Numbered from the stretch's first letter, positions 15,748 to 26,906 are shown. The stretch: DNA of 64,000 nt from Nocardioides sp. HDW12B (GCF_011299595.1 NZ_CP049867.1:3658001-3722000), one strand, 5' to 3'. Numbers and translations: made by a program. Notes: generated by a model not told the origin, from the letters alone.

Positions 15748-15748
<1 letters not shown>
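14828..15748 (-). CDS. hydroxymethylglutaryl-CoA lyase
   Basis: The 306-residue enzyme splits 3-hydroxy-3-methylglutaryl-CoA to acetoacetate and acetyl-CoA, the last step of leucine breakdown. It has the DRE-TIM signature GPRDGLQNE (22-30), the metal-binding HFHDTYG (215-221) and the active-site loop GGLGGCPYA with Cys248. Its ATG overlaps the stop of the carboxylase alpha gene by one base (TGATG), so translation is coupled. It is the last gene of a three-gene operon with the two carboxylase subunits; no 3-methylglutaconyl-CoA hydratase or isovaleryl-CoA dehydrogenase gene is in the window. Confidence 0.93.
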
Positions 15749-17757
<2,009 letters not shown>

Positions 17758-17763
17758 CGGCGC

Positions 17764-19362
17764 TCACATCCTGAAGATTCCGTAGGAGGGCTCCGGCACC
17801 GGCGCATGTGCAGCGGCGGCCAGGCCCATGCCGAGGACCCGGCGGGTGTCCACCGGGTCGATGATGCCGTCGTCCCAAAGCCGGGCGGTCGAGTAGTAGG
17901 GCGAGCCCTGCTCCTCGTACTGCTCGCGGATGGGCGCCCGGAACGCCTCCTCGGCCTCGTCCGACCACTCCTCGCCCCGGCTCTCGATGCCGTCGCGCCG
18001 CACCGTCGCCAGCACCGACGCCGCCTGCTCGCCGCCCATCACGGAGATGCGCGCGTTGGGCCACATCCACAGGAAGCGGGGGTCGTACGCACGTCCGCAC
18101 ATGCCGTAGTTGCCCGCCCCGAAGGAGCCGCCGACCACGACGGTGAACTTCGGCACCACCGAGCACGACACCGCGGTCACCAGCTTCGCCCCGTCGCGGG
18201 CGATGCCGCGGTTCTCGTAGTCGCGTCCCACCATGAAGCCGCTGATGTTCTGCAGGAACACCAGCGGGATCCGGCGCTGGTTGCACAGCTCCACGAAGTG
18301 CGCGCCCTTGAGCGCCGACTCGGAGAAGAGGATCCCGTTGTTGGCCACGATCCCGACGTCGTAGCCCCAGATGCGCGCGAACCCGGTCACCAACGTCTCG
18401 CCGTACAACCGCTTGAACTCGTGGAAGCGCGAGCCGTCGACGATGCGGGTGATCACCTCGCGCACGTCGTACGGCGTGCGGCTGTCGGTCGGCACGACGT
18501 CGTAGAGACCCTCCGGGTCGAGCGTCGGGGCTTCGGGGACCGAGGGAGGGCGGGCAGCAGTGGCGCCGCCCGCGCGTCCGTCGGGCGCGGGCAACGTCCC
18601 GACGATCGAGCGGACGATGGCCAGCGCGTGGGCGTCGTCGTTGGCGAGGTGGTCGACGACGCCGGAGGTGCGGGCGTGGACCTCGCCGCCGCCGAGCTCC
18701 TCGGCGGTGACGACCTCGCCGGTGGCGGCCTTCACCAGCGGCGGGCCGCCGAGGAAGATCGTGCCCTGGTCCTTGACGATGACGGTCTCGTCGGACATGG
18801 CCGGCACGTAGGCGCCGCCGGCGGTGCAGGAGCCCATGACCGAGGCGATCTGCGGGATCCCGGCGGCCGAGAGGTTGGCCTGGTTGAAGAAGATCCGGCC
18901 GAAGTGCTCGCGGTCGGGGAAGACCTCGTCCTGCATCGGCAGGAAGGCCCCGCCGGAGTCGACGAGGTAGACGCAGGGCAGCCGGTTGGCCCGGGCGACC
19001 TCCTGGGCCCGGAGGTGCTTCTTGACCGTCATCGGGTAGTAGGTGCCGCCCTTGACGGTGGCGTCGTTGGCCACGACCACGCAGAGCCGGCCCTCGACCG
19101 AGCCGATGCCGGTCACGATGCCGGCGCTGGCGATGTCGCCGCCGTAGAGGTCGTGGGCGGCGAGCGGCGCGATCTCGAGGAAGGGGCTGCCGGGGTCGAG
19201 GAGGCGGTCGACGCGCTCGCGGGCCAGCAGCTTGCCGCGGCCGGTGTGCTTGGCCCGGGCCTGCTCGGACCCGCCCAGGCGGGCGCGGGTCAGCCGCTCG
19301 CGGAGCTCGGCGACGAGGTCGCGCATCGAGGGAGGCGTGCTCGGCCCGGGCATCGTGGTCAT
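17764..19362 (-). CDS. acyl-CoA carboxylase beta subunit, carboxyltransferase (3-methylcrotonyl-CoA type)
   Basis: The 532-residue subunit moves carboxyl from carboxybiotin to 3-methylcrotonyl-CoA, giving 3-methylglutaconyl-CoA. It has the two crotonase-like halves: [19 protein letters not shown] and [17 protein letters not shown] in the first, and [20 protein letters not shown] and [19 protein letters not shown] in the second, all typical of MCC beta. ATG at 19362 is used; reading from 19383 would put the operator palindrome inside the gene. It is the first gene of the leucine operon, divergent from a TetR gene and 46 nt away from its start. Confidence 0.92.
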   Translation of the reverse strand: MTTMPGPSTPPSMRDLVAELRERLTRARLGGSEQARAKHTGRGKLLARERVDRLLDPGSPFLEIAPLAAHDLYGGDIASAGIVTGIGSVEGRLCVVVANDATVKGGTYYPMTVKKHLRAQEVARANRLPCVYLVDSGGAFLPMQDEVFPDREHFGRIFFNQANLSAAGIPQIASVMGSCTAGGAYVPAMSDETVIVKDQGTIFLGGPPLVKAATGEVVTAEELGGGEVHARTSGVVDHLANDDAHALAIVRSIVGTLPAPDGRAGGATAARPPSVPEAPTLDPEGLYDVVPTDSRTPYDVREVITRIVDGSRFHEFKRLYGETLVTGFARIWGYDVGIVANNGILFSESALKGAHFVELCNQRRIPLVFLQNISGFMVGRDYENRGIARDGAKLVTAVSCSVVPKFTVVVGGSFGAGNYGMCGRAYDPRFLWMWPNARISVMGGEQAASVLATVRRDGIESRGEEWSDEAEEAFRAPIREQYEEQGSPYYSTARLWDDGIIDPVDTRRVLGMGLAAAAHAPVPEPSYGIFRM

Positions 19363-19371
19363 GACCCTGAT

Positions 19372-19387
19372 GTTAACGATCATTAAC
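19372..19387. promoter_or_regulatory. TetR operator candidate controlling the leucine operon
   Basis: GTTAACGATCATTAAC pairs at seven of eight positions. It lies 10 nt upstream of the carboxyltransferase ATG and 10 nt upstream of the TATCCT -10 box of the divergent TetR gene, so one bound repressor could shut both promoters. Confidence 0.7.
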
Positions 19388-19408
19388 CGCGGACGCTATC
19401 CTTCTGCC

Positions 19409-19960
19409 GTGACCACCCGGCGCGAGCAGATCCTCGCCACCGCGGCCGAGCTCTTCGCGGCGCGCGGCTTCCACGGCGTGTCCGTGGTCGAGCTCGGCGC
19501 GGCGTGCGGGGTGACCGGGCCGGCGCTCTACCGCCACTTCGCCTCCAAGGACGCGATGCTCGCCGAGATGCTCGTCGCCATCAGCCAGCGGCTGCTGAGC
19601 GTGGGGCGGCAGCGGGTCGCGGCCGCCGACGGCGCCTCCGGGGCGCTCGAGGCCCTGGTGGCGTGGCACACCGACTTCGCGCTGCACAACAAGGCGCTGA
19701 TCGTCGTCCAGGACCGCGACTGGTCCTCGCTGCCGCCCGAGGCGCAGGAGCAGGTCCGCCACCTGCAGCGGACGTACGTCGAGCTGTGGGTCACCACGCT
19801 GCGCGAGGTCCGGCCGGAGGTCGACTCCGACCGCGGCCACGCGATGGTGCACGCGACGTTCGGCCTGCTGAACTCCACCCCGCGCAGCAGCTACCTCGGA
19901 GAGCCCGCGATGGCCGACCTGCTCACCGCCATGGCCCACGAGGCCCTGCTCCGTCCCTGA
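19409..19960 (+). CDS. TetR/AcrR family regulator of the leucine-catabolic operon
   Basis: The 183-residue protein has a clear N-terminal helix-turn-helix (REQILATAAELFAARGFHGV, then LGAACGVTGPALYRHFASKD). The C-terminal domain resembles SACE_7040-type regulators with a hydrophobic ligand pocket. GTG at 19409 lies exactly 6 nt after TATCCT with no ribosome site, so it is probably leaderless. Divergent position and the shared palindrome indicate that it represses the carboxylase/lyase operon, with an acyl-CoA intermediate as the probable inducer (inferred from related regulators). Confidence 0.85.
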   Translation: MTTRREQILATAAELFAARGFHGVSVVELGAACGVTGPALYRHFASKDAMLAEMLVAISQRLLSVGRQRVAAADGASGALEALVAWHTDFALHNKALIVVQDRDWSSLPPEAQEQVRHLQRTYVELWVTTLREVRPEVDSDRGHAMVHATFGLLNSTPRSSYLGEPAMADLLTAMAHEALLRP

Positions 19961-19965
19961 GGTCG

Positions 19966-21015
19966 TCAGGACACGTGGCCGCGCAGGACCCGCGCCGCCT
20001 GGTCGACCTCGGCCACCGTGTTGTGCACGTGGAAGGCGAGCCGGAGCCGCCCGGCGCGCCCGGCGCCACGGATGCAGTGCTCGACGAGCAGCGCCGGCAC
20101 CGCGTCGGTCACGGCCAGCGAGACGATCGCGGAGCCGCGGGGGTCCAGCCCGACCCCGGCGCTGAAGCGGTCGGCGAGACCGACGGCGTGCTCGTGCAGG
20201 ACCGCCGCGTCGACGGAGGTCAGCAGCTCGAGCGAGGTCCGGGTGGCGACCCAGCCGTGCCAGGCCGGGGAGACGTCGAAGCGTCGGGCGTCCTCGGCCA
20301 GCCGAAGCGGTGAGCCGTAGATGCTCGACCACCGGTCGGCGCCGGCGTACCACCCGGCGCTGTGCGGGACGACCTCGTCCCAGCGCTCCGGGCGGGCGGT
20401 GAGGAAGGCCGTCCCTCGTGGCGCGAGCAGCCACTTGTACGCACTGGTCACGGTCCAGTCGAAACGGCTCGCGTCGACGGGCAGCCAGCCGGCGGCCTGC
20501 GTGAGGTCGACCAGCGTGCGGGTGCCCGTGCGGGCGGCCGCCTCGGCGATCGCGTCCAGGTCGGCCACACGCCCGTCGGCGGACTGCACCGCCGCCACCG
20601 CCACGAGGTACGTCGACTCCCGCACCTCGTCGGCCAGGGCCGTCAGCGGGACCTCGCGGACCGTGACCCCGCGACCCGCCTGGGCCAGGAACGGGAACGT
20701 GACGCTGGTGAACTCGCCCGCCGCCACGAGCACCTCGGCCCCGTCCGGCACCGCGGCCGCGACGAGACCGACGAACGGCGAGGCCTGGTGGCCGACCGCC
20801 ACCCAGCCGGACGGCACGCCCACGAGCCCGGCAAACAGGTCGCGAGCGGCCTGGACCGACTCGTCGAAGGCCCGCGCGTCGGCGGTCCCCCGCTGCCAGT
20901 CGTCGAGGGCGAGCGCCAGGGCGTCGACCGTCCGCCTCGACGGCAGCCCCAGGGTGGCCGAGTCGAGGTAGACCCCCGACGCCGCGAACTCGGCCTGCGC
21001 TTCGGTCAGCTCCAC
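19966..21015 (-). CDS. class V aminotransferase (cysteine-desulfurase-like fold)
   Basis: The 349-residue PLP enzyme shows a [13 protein letters not shown]-terminal turn, [14 protein letters not shown] for the PLP-binding Asp, and [15 protein letters not shown] with the Schiff-base Lys. There is no Cys in the region where cysteine desulfurases carry the mobile catalytic Cys loop, so a role as aminotransferase or selenocysteine-lyase-like lyase is more likely than IscS activity. GTG at 21015 is chosen because longer reading would run into the CPBP gene. It lies 4 nt after that gene's stop, so the two probably form an operon. It is convergent with the TetR gene. Confidence 0.8.
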   Translation of the reverse strand: MELTEAQAEFAASGVYLDSATLGLPSRRTVDALALALDDWQRGTADARAFDESVQAARDLFAGLVGVPSGWVAVGHQASPFVGLVAAAVPDGAEVLVAAGEFTSVTFPFLAQAGRGVTVREVPLTALADEVRESTYLVAVAAVQSADGRVADLDAIAEAAARTGTRTLVDLTQAAGWLPVDASRFDWTVTSAYKWLLAPRGTAFLTARPERWDEVVPHSAGWYAGADRWSSIYGSPLRLAEDARRFDVSPAWHGWVATRTSLELLTSVDAAVLHEHAVGLADRFSAGVGLDPRGSAIVSLAVTDAVPALLVEHCIRGAGRAGRLRLAFHVHNTVAEVDQAARVLRGHVS

Positions 21016-21019
21016 GGCG

Positions 21020-21880
21020 TCAGCCTGGCAACCAGGAGACGTGGGGAGCGAGCACGGCGTACCCGACGAAGGCACCGACGTCGAGCAGGGTGTGGGCGAC
21101 CACGAAGGGTGCGACCCGCCGCCACCGCAGGAACAGCCAGCCGAAGAGCAGCCCCATCACCAGGTTGCCGACGAAGCCTCCGACGCCCTGGTAGAGGTGG
21201 TAGGCCCCGCGCAGCACGGCCACCACGACCACCGCGGTGCGCGAGCGCATGCCGAGCTGCTCGAGGCGCAGCAGCACGAAGCCGAGCAGGATGAGCTCCT
21301 CGACCGCGGCGTTCTCGAGCGCCGCCAGCACCAGGACCGGGTAGCGCCACCACACGTCGTCGAGGTCCTGCGCCACGACGGCCAGGTTGAGGCCCGCGGC
21401 GTACGTCGCGAGGTAGAAGACCAGCCCGACGCTGCCGACCGCCGCCGCGAGGACCGCGCCGCGGCCGGTGTCGAGGCCGAGGTGGCGCCGCGACCACCAG
21501 AGGTGGAGGCTGCCGCCGCGCAGCACCAGCAGGTACGCCGCCAGCGCGATCGGCACCACGGCGAAGACGACCGACAGCAGCTGGTAGACGAGGTCGAGCC
21601 ACGGCCGGTCCGGGGCGAGGCTGCGGTTCATGACCGCGCGCTGCTCCGAGAGCGGGCCCTGGGTGAGGGCGGCGACGAAGTTGACGACGGCGTAGACCGC
21701 TGAACGACCCAGCGAGAGCAGCAGCACCAGGGCGATCTCGACGACCAGGGCCGCGCGCAGCACGCGGTCCGACTCGTCGCGCAGCCGTGGGTCCGGCAGC
21801 AGGCCGTCGAGGGTGGGGGGCGAGCTCACGGGCACCAGCCTGCCACCGGGGTGATCGGGTGCGACCGGGTCGGCCCCCAC
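21020..21880 (-). CDS. CPBP family intramembrane metalloprotease
   Basis: The 286-residue protein has seven or so hydrophobic helices and the CPBP (CAAX protease/bacteriocin processing) motifs. EE is in [17 protein letters not shown], the second motif is RGAYHLYQG, and the third His is in [10 protein letters not shown]. These residues line the glutamic intramembrane active site of the Rce1-like family. The substrate is unknown. A start at the internal GTG ([11 protein letters not shown]) is also possible. It is divergent from the MarR gene with 65 nt between. Confidence 0.83.
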   Translation of the reverse strand: MGADPVAPDHPGGRLVPVSSPPTLDGLLPDPRLRDESDRVLRAALVVEIALVLLLSLGRSAVYAVVNFVAALTQGPLSEQRAVMNRSLAPDRPWLDLVYQLLSVVFAVVPIALAAYLLVLRGGSLHLWWSRRHLGLDTGRGAVLAAAVGSVGLVFYLATYAAGLNLAVVAQDLDDVWWRYPVLVLAALENAAVEELILLGFVLLRLEQLGMRSRTAVVVVAVLRGAYHLYQGVGGFVGNLVMGLLFGWLFLRWRRVAPFVVAHTLLDVGAFVGYAVLAPHVSWLPG

Positions 21881-21924
21881 TCGACGGAGTGTCGCGGGCC
21901 GGTCGTCATTGGTGAACTATCTAC

Positions 21925-21945
21925 ATCGTGAAGTATCATCACGAT
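21925..21945. promoter_or_regulatory. MarR operator candidate, perfect inverted repeat
   Basis: ATCGTGA and TCACGAT are perfect 7-bp arms spaced by 7 nt, ending directly before the MarR ATG and covering its TATCAT -10 box (21934-21939). A direct repeat GTGAACTATC / GTGAAGTATC (21912 and 21928, 16 bp apart) suggests a second half-site. Autorepression is inferred. Confidence 0.7.
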
Positions 21946-22458
21946 ATGCCCAGCCGCCAGGAACGCGTCGCCGCCCTCGACCGCGTGCTCGAGCTCGCGC
22001 TCCTGCTGAACGTCGACATGACTCGCGGGCTGTCCGAGCAGGGCCTCACCGAGTCACGGACCCGGGTCGTGTGGCACCTCCTGCAGTCCGGACCCTCGAC
22101 CCAGCGCGCCATCGCCGACGCCCTCGAGGTCAGCCCGCGCAACGTCACCGGGCTGGTCGACGCCCTCGTCGACACCGGCTTCGTGCGACGCGAGCCGCAC
22201 CCGACCGACCGGCGGGCCACGCTCGTGCACCTCACCGACCGGGGTGAGCGCACGGCCGCCGACCTCGCGGCGGGGCAGGACGAGTTCGCCCGGCTGCTCT
22301 TCGCCCGGATGCCCACCGCCACCTTCTCCGGGCTCGTGACCGGCCTCGACGCCGTCCTCGAGCGCCTGCGACCGCTCGTCGCCGGGGCCGGGGGCGAGCC
22401 CGACGCTCACGACCTGGCCCCCAGACCCGCACCCACGAGAGGCGACCGCGATGCCTAG
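21946..22458 (+). CDS. MarR family transcriptional regulator
   Basis: The 170-residue protein has the winged helix-turn-helix of the family. The segment STQRAIADALEVSPRNVTGL is the recognition region, and VRREPHPTDRRATLVHLTDRG is the wing with its DRR motif. ATG at 21946 is chosen because TATCAT lies 6 nt upstream, the arrangement of a leaderless mRNA; GTG at 21928 would lie inside the operator. It overlaps the next gene by 8 nt, so the regulator probably controls that membrane protein as well as itself. Confidence 0.87.
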   Translation: MPSRQERVAALDRVLELALLLNVDMTRGLSEQGLTESRTRVVWHLLQSGPSTQRAIADALEVSPRNVTGLVDALVDTGFVRREPHPTDRRATLVHLTDRGERTAADLAAGQDEFARLLFARMPTATFSGLVTGLDAVLERLRPLVAGAGGEPDAHDLAPRPAPTRGDRDA

Positions 22459-23119
22459 CCTGCGACCCGTCCCCGGCACCGCCGGCCCACGCTGGCGCCC
22501 ACGCTGGTTCTGGTGGTGGGCCCGCCACGCCGTGGTGTTCGAGGTCCGGCTCTACCGCAGCCTGTTCCGCTGGGTCACGCGTCGCGCCGACCGCGGTGGC
22601 CCCGCGGACAGCGACTTCACCTACGCCCGCATGGTGACGCCCGTGATGTGGCTGTGGATCTTCGCCTCGGCGGCCGAGATCCCCCTGGTCCACGTGCTCG
22701 TGCCCTGGGAGGGCATTCGGCTGGCGCTGCTCGTCACCGGCGTCTGGGGCGTCGTGTGGATGATCGGCCTGCTGGCCAGCCTGTGGGTCTACCCGCACCT
22801 GCTCACCCCGGACCGGCTGGTCGTCCGCAGCGGCGCCGGCCACCGCATCGAGCTGCCCTGGGAGACGATCGCCTCCTTCCGCACCGGGCTCGAGGACCTC
22901 CCCTCCTCGGTGTGGACCCTGCAGCCGCTCGAGACCGAGGACGGCACCGACCTCAACGTCGGCAGCGGGGCGCAGGTCAACGTCCACGCCCGGCTGACCG
23001 CCCCGGTGGTCGTGCCGACCGCGAAGGGCCCGATGGAGATCGTCGAGCTGAGCTTCTACGCCGACGAGCCCCGCGACCTCGTCGCGCTGGCCAGGACGCA
23101 CCTCGCCGTACGCCGCTGA
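22451..23119 (+). CDS. membrane protein of unknown function
   Basis: I do not recognise this 222-residue protein. It has a Trp/Arg-rich N-terminus, two transmembrane helices (about 60-80 and 90-115: VTPVMWLWIFASAAEIPLVH and LALLVTGVWGVVWMIGLLAS), then a soluble C-terminal domain of beta strands that looks PH-like (LTPDRLVVRSGAGHRIELPW). Its start overlaps the MarR gene by 8 nt, so translation is coupled. Expression is expected to follow the MarR ligand. A GC hairpin without a T-run follows the stop. Confidence 0.65.
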   Translation: MPSLRPVPGTAGPRWRPRWFWWWARHAVVFEVRLYRSLFRWVTRRADRGGPADSDFTYARMVTPVMWLWIFASAAEIPLVHVLVPWEGIRLALLVTGVWGVVWMIGLLASLWVYPHLLTPDRLVVRSGAGHRIELPWETIASFRTGLEDLPSSVWTLQPLETEDGTDLNVGSGAQVNVHARLTAPVVVPTAKGPMEIVELSFYADEPRDLVALARTHLAVRR

Positions 23120-23136
23120 GGGTCGATTGTCCGAAG

Positions 23137-23154
23137 CCGGCCCGAGCGGGCCGG
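23137..23154 (+). terminator. GC-rich hairpin after the membrane-protein gene
   Basis: CCGGCCCG and CGGGCCGG form an 8-bp perfect stem 18 nt after the stop. No T-run follows, so it is a weak terminator candidate. Confidence 0.35.
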
Positions 23155-23207
23155 AGGGTCCCTACCATCGGAACCCAGACATCACGGACAACCGGGGGGC
23201 ACGAGCC

Positions 23208-23825
23208 ATGGCGACGAACACGTACGGACGAGTGACGGCAGGGCTCGCGGGCCTGGCGACGACGGCGGCCCTGGTGCTGACCGGGGCGGCCCCGGCCGGC
23301 GCCCAGACCGTCGGGCGCGACGACAGCGGCGCCGACGTGTTCACGTGGGACACCTCCGCCAGCCCCGCGACGGTGACCCCGTCCTCGCGCACCACCAACG
23401 TCGCGGTCGAGCGGGTCGTGGTCAAGCACACCCGATCCGCCTTCGTGGTGGCCACCCAGATGTCCTCCCTGGCCCGCAACGGCGACTACTTCTACCTCAA
23501 CGCCGTCCTCACGCTCCCCGACGAGACCACCTACTCGTCGTTCCTCGTCGTCGAGCCCGACGACCGCAACGGCCGCAGCGTGCTGCAGAGCCCCGCCGGC
23601 GGCAGCACCATCGCCTGCCGCACCATGACGCACACCGTCGACTACCGCGCCGACCGGCTGCGCCTCGTGGTGCCCCGCTCGTGCTTCGGTGCGCCCGCCA
23701 GCTTCCAGGTCTCCGGCGCCGTCATCGACTACCCCGCCGGCGCACCGGGCGGCCGGGTCCACGTCGACCAGCTCTTCTCCGAGACCCGCAGCAGCGTCAA
23801 GACGGAGCCTCTCGCCCGCGGCTGA
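23208..23825 (+). CDS. secreted protein of unknown function
   Basis: The 205-residue product has a classical signal peptide: basic start, the hydrophobic segment VTAGLAGLATTAALVLTGAA, and an APAGAQ cleavage site near residue 33. The mature part is Thr/Ser-rich and beta-predicted with one Cys pair (IACRTM and PRSCFG), which could form a disulfide outside the cell. I do not recognise a named domain. ATG at 23208 is chosen because it starts the signal peptide. TACCAT at 23162 may be its -10 box. Confidence 0.7.
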   Translation: MATNTYGRVTAGLAGLATTAALVLTGAAPAGAQTVGRDDSGADVFTWDTSASPATVTPSSRTTNVAVERVVVKHTRSAFVVATQMSSLARNGDYFYLNAVLTLPDETTYSSFLVVEPDDRNGRSVLQSPAGGSTIACRTMTHTVDYRADRLRLVVPRSCFGAPASFQVSGAVIDYPAGAPGGRVHVDQLFSETRSSVKTEPLARG

Positions 23826-23853
23826 GGCCCGACCCCGCTCCCACGCCGCCCGG

Positions 23854-23873
23854 ACCGCCTCCTTTCGGGCGGT
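23854..23873 (+). terminator. hairpin after the secreted-protein gene
   Basis: ACCGCC and GGCGGT close around an 8-nt loop containing TTT, 28 nt after the stop and followed by TCCCT. It is a plausible weak terminator. Confidence 0.4.
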
Positions 23874-23908
23874 TCCCTGATCCGACGGCGCTGGGTAGCG
23901 TGCTGCGC

Positions 23909-24292
23909 GTGAGACGCCCGCCCCACGAGAACGTGGCGACCGTGCTGGTCGACCCGGTGGTGCTGCGCGACCTCGAGCTGGCACTCATGGCGCTGGACCT
24001 GTGGGTCTGGCCCGTCGAGACCGCGCCGGTGGCGACCGACGGGCCGCGGATGGCGTTCCAGGTGCGCCGCCGCATGCTCCTGGCCAAGCGCGGGGACTGG
24101 GACGTCGCCGCCGACTGGACCCCGGTGTGGATCAGCTTCGGCGACAGCTGGCGCACCGGCGAGGAGCCGCTGCCGTGGAGCGCCCACGCGACGCTGTGGG
24201 ACACGCTCGCCGAGCACGCCGACCACGTCCGCTACCGGCTCGGCCTCGGCGGCATCCCCAAGCTCGCCGTCCCCCGCGACGTCAGCGCCTGA
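23909..24292 (+). CDS. hypothetical protein (127 residues)
   Basis: The family is not recognised. The product is soluble, Trp-rich and mixed in predicted structure (LDLWVWPVETAPVATDG, FQVRRRMLLAKRGDWDV, ADWTPVWISFGDSW). GTG at 23909 follows TAGCGT by 7 nt without a ribosome site, so it is probably leaderless; a GTG 9 nt earlier is in frame too. Coding bias matches its neighbours. Its last 11 nt overlap the convergent GNAT gene. Confidence 0.6.
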   Translation: MRRPPHENVATVLVDPVVLRDLELALMALDLWVWPVETAPVATDGPRMAFQVRRRMLLAKRGDWDVAADWTPVWISFGDSWRTGEEPLPWSAHATLWDTLAEHADHVRYRLGLGGIPKLAVPRDVSA

Positions 24293-24815
24293 CCGCCCCG
24301 CCCGACGGCAGGTCCATGATGTGCACCGGCCCCTCGCCCTCGGGGAGCCAGTGCGGCTTCACGTCGCCGAGGATCCGCCAGCCACGGGAGAGGTAGAGCG
24401 AGACCGCGCGGGCGTGCGCTCCCCCGACGACCTCGAGGACGGGATGCCGTCCGAGGTCGCGCACGTGGGCCTCACAGACGTCCATGAGCCGGCCACCGAT
24501 GCCGAGCCCGGTGTACTCGTGGTCGACCACCAGCACGGAGACGGCCGCCAGCTCCTCCACCGGACGCCCGGTGCCCGCGCTCCACTCCGGGCCGATGTCG
24601 TGGTCGGTCACGTCGAGGACGCTGACGTGCCCCACGACGGCGCCGTCGAGCTCGGCCACCCACGACGCCAGCTCACCCCGTCGTACGACGAACTCCTCGA
24701 CGGGGAACGGCAGCGGGTTGCGGAACGGGTAGTGGGTCAGGGGCTGCTGACGCATGATCAGCGCGCCGACCGCCGCGACGTCCTCGGGTCGGCGAGGACG
24801 GATGGTGAGCGGCAC
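24282..24815 (-). CDS. GNAT family N-acetyltransferase
   Basis: The 177-residue protein has the GNAT fold. The start LTIRPRRPEDVAAVGALI is the first strand and helix, AAVSVLVVDHEYTGLGIGGR is motif A with the acetyl-CoA pyrophosphate loop (G-L-G-I-G-G-R), and ARAVSLYLSRGWRILGDV is motif B. The substrate is unknown. GTG at 24815 lies 6 nt after TATCCT on the minus strand, the leaderless arrangement. Confidence 0.85.
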   Translation of the reverse strand: MPLTIRPRRPEDVAAVGALIMRQQPLTHYPFRNPLPFPVEEFVVRRGELASWVAELDGAVVGHVSVLDVTDHDIGPEWSAGTGRPVEELAAVSVLVVDHEYTGLGIGGRLMDVCEAHVRDLGRHPVLEVVGGAHARAVSLYLSRGWRILGDVKPHWLPEGEGPVHIMDLPSGGAVRR

Positions 24816-24828
24816 CCCGCGAGGATAG

Positions 24829-26355
24829 TCAGGACGTGGTCGCGACCGCGCCGGCGTCAGTGCCTGCGGTGCCGGACTGGGGAACCGCTCCGTTGACGGC
24901 TCGCTTGATGACGGCCTCGAGGTCGAGGCCGGTGGAGGTCTTGAGCATCGACAGGGTCTCGACGACGTTCTCCGTGACCTGCTTGGGCAGCGCGCCGGCA
25001 CCGTCGGTGGAGACGATCGTGAGGTCCTTGATGTTGCTGATCGGGGCGGCCACCTCGCGGGCGATCTGCGGCAGGATCTCGATGAGCATCTGCAGCACGG
25101 CCGCGTCGTTGTAGTTCGCGAACGCCTCCGCCCGCTTGTCCATCGCCTCCGCCTCGGCGTGACCGACCGCGAGCGTCGCCGCGGCGGTCGCCTCGCCCTC
25201 GGCACGGGTCGCCTGGGCCTCGGCCGTACGACGCGCCCGCTCGGCCTCACCGCGGCGCTCGCCCTCGATGGCCTCGGCCTCCGCCAGGGCGGCACGACGG
25301 GACTTCTCCGCCTCGCCGCTGAGCCGGGTCTCCTCCGCCTTGCCCTGGGCGTTCGCGATCGCGGCCGCCTTGCGCGCCTCGGCACCGGCGATCTCCGCGG
25401 TCCGGTTGGCCTCCGCCTCCTGCTCGACCTTGTAGCGGGCGGCGTCGGCGGGCTTGCGGACCTCGGTCTCCAGGTTGCGCTCGGTCAGCGCCGCCTGCCG
25501 GACGGCGACCTTCTCCTGCTCCATGAGGATCGACTGGTCCCGCTCGGCCTGGGCCAGCGGGCCGGCCGCAGCGGCGTTGGCGGCAGCCGCGTCGGTCTCG
25601 GCCTTGATCTCGGCCTGCTTGAGCGCCAGCGCCCGCTGGGAGATCGCGATCTCCTCCTCGGCCTTGATGCGGGCCTGCTCGGCGGCCTGGCGGGCGTTGG
25701 CCTCGGCGATGGCGGCGGCCTGGCCGATGCGGGCGGCCTCGGGCCGACCGAGGTCGGCGAGGTAGCTGCCGTCGTCGGTGACGTCCTGGATCTGGAAGGT
25801 GTCGAGGATGAGGCCCTGACCGGTCAGCGAGGTCTCGGACTCGTCGGCGACCCGCTGCGCGAAGGCGGCGCGGTCGCGGATGATCTGCTCGACGGTCAGG
25901 CCGCCGACGATCGAGCGGAGCGCGCCGGCCAGCACCTCCTGGGTGAAGGGCTCGATGTCGTTCTGCTGCGACAGGAAGCGCTGGGCCGCCAGCCGGATCT
26001 GGTCGGCGTTGCCGCCCACCTTGACGATCGCCACGCCCTCCACGTTGAGCTTCACGCCCTGGCCGGAGACGGCACCGCCGATGCGCACCGAGATGCGCCG
26101 GCTGGAGAGGTCCATGGTCGCCAGCTTCTGCACGAACGGGATGACGAACGTGCCCCCGCCGAGGATGACCTTCTGGCCCGACAGGTCGGTGGTCAGCGCA
26201 CCGGTCTCCGGGTTGAGCACCGCCTTGCCCTTGCGGCCGGTGACGATGAAGGCCTGGTTGGGCCCGGCCACCTTGTAGCGGCTGGTGACCAGCAGCACCA
26301 GCAGCACGAAGAGGACGACGAACCCGACGACCGGGATCAGGACAGCGGTGGTCAT
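24829..26355 (-). CDS. flotillin-like SPFH domain protein
   Basis: The 508-residue protein starts with one transmembrane helix (LIPVVGFVVLFVLLVLLVTS) and then the SPFH/PHB domain (about 30-200: GRKGKAVLNPETGAL, GGTFVIPFVQKLATMDLSSR). A long Ala/Glu/Arg-rich coiled coil follows (about 210-420), then a compact C-terminus. This is the flotillin layout; such proteins assemble into membrane scaffolds of functional microdomains. The gene 38 nt upstream encodes an NfeD-like protein, the usual partner. ATG at 26355 is taken because it opens the membrane helix. Confidence 0.9.
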   Translation of the reverse strand: MTTAVLIPVVGFVVLFVLLVLLVTSRYKVAGPNQAFIVTGRKGKAVLNPETGALTTDLSGQKVILGGGTFVIPFVQKLATMDLSSRRISVRIGGAVSGQGVKLNVEGVAIVKVGGNADQIRLAAQRFLSQQNDIEPFTQEVLAGALRSIVGGLTVEQIIRDRAAFAQRVADESETSLTGQGLILDTFQIQDVTDDGSYLADLGRPEAARIGQAAAIAEANARQAAEQARIKAEEEIAISQRALALKQAEIKAETDAAAANAAAAGPLAQAERDQSILMEQEKVAVRQAALTERNLETEVRKPADAARYKVEQEAEANRTAEIAGAEARKAAAIANAQGKAEETRLSGEAEKSRRAALAEAEAIEGERRGEAERARRTAEAQATRAEGEATAAATLAVGHAEAEAMDKRAEAFANYNDAAVLQMLIEILPQIAREVAAPISNIKDLTIVSTDGAGALPKQVTENVVETLSMLKTSTGLDLEAVIKRAVNGAVPQSGTAGTDAGAVATTS

Positions 26356-26393
26356 GTGGTGCCTTTCGGTGGTGTCAAGGGATGTCAGGAGAG

Positions 26394-26906
26394 TCAGGAG
26401 GTGAGGGGCCAGACGGGGGCGACGGTGACGGCGGTCGGGGAGAGCACGCCGGTGACGTGGGCCTCGGTGCCGACCGGGAGCGCGGTACCGTCGGGGTCGG
26501 CGCGTGCGTTGAGCTGCAGGGTGTGCCCGCCGACGCGGACCCGGACGACGCCCAGGCCCCCCTCGGGGATCTCGGTCAGGACGGTGGCGTCCAGGCCGAC
26601 GGTGTCGGAGGCGCCCACGGGGTCGTCGCTGCCGCCGCCGCGGACCAGGCGCGTCAGCCACGCGGCGAACCAGCCGGCCACGACACCGGCGACGGCTCCG
26701 ACGGCCACCGCCAGCAGGACGGGGAGCCCGAGACCGTCGGCGACGGCGGCGCCGAAGCCGAAGGCCGACACGAACCCGCCGAGGACGGCGCTGGAGAACC
26801 AGTCCGCGGCCAGGGCGTCGAAGGCTCCGTCGAGCAGGTCCCCGGCCAGCAGGGAGACGGTCAGCACGAGCAGGCCGACGACGCCGATGACGAGATACAC
26901 CGTCAC
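26394..26906 (-). CDS. NfeD-like membrane protein, flotillin partner
   Basis: The 170-residue protein has four hydrophobic helices (for example YLVIGVVGLLVLTVSLLAGD and VLLAVAVGAVAGVVAGWFAA) and a C-terminal OB-like domain of beta strands (ATVLTEIPEGGLGVVRVRVG, then AHVTGVLSPTAVTVAPV). This is the NfeD/YuaF layout that accompanies flotillins. GTG at 26906 is chosen because GGAGGGGGAG lies just upstream and it opens the first helix. It is the first gene of the NfeD-flotillin operon; a TATGCT box at about 26972 may be its -10. Confidence 0.75.
   Translation of the reverse strand: MTVYLVIGVVGLLVLTVSLLAGDLLDGAFDALAADWFSSAVLGGFVSAFGFGAAVADGLGLPVLLAVAVGAVAGVVAGWFAAWLTRLVRGGGSDDPVGASDTVGLDATVLTEIPEGGLGVVRVRVGGHTLQLNARADPDGTALPVGTEAHVTGVLSPTAVTVAPVWPLTS

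Noticed and set aside
19966-21015. IscS/SufS cysteine desulfurase
   Set aside because: No Cys in the region of the catalytic loop and no Fe-S assembly genes nearby.
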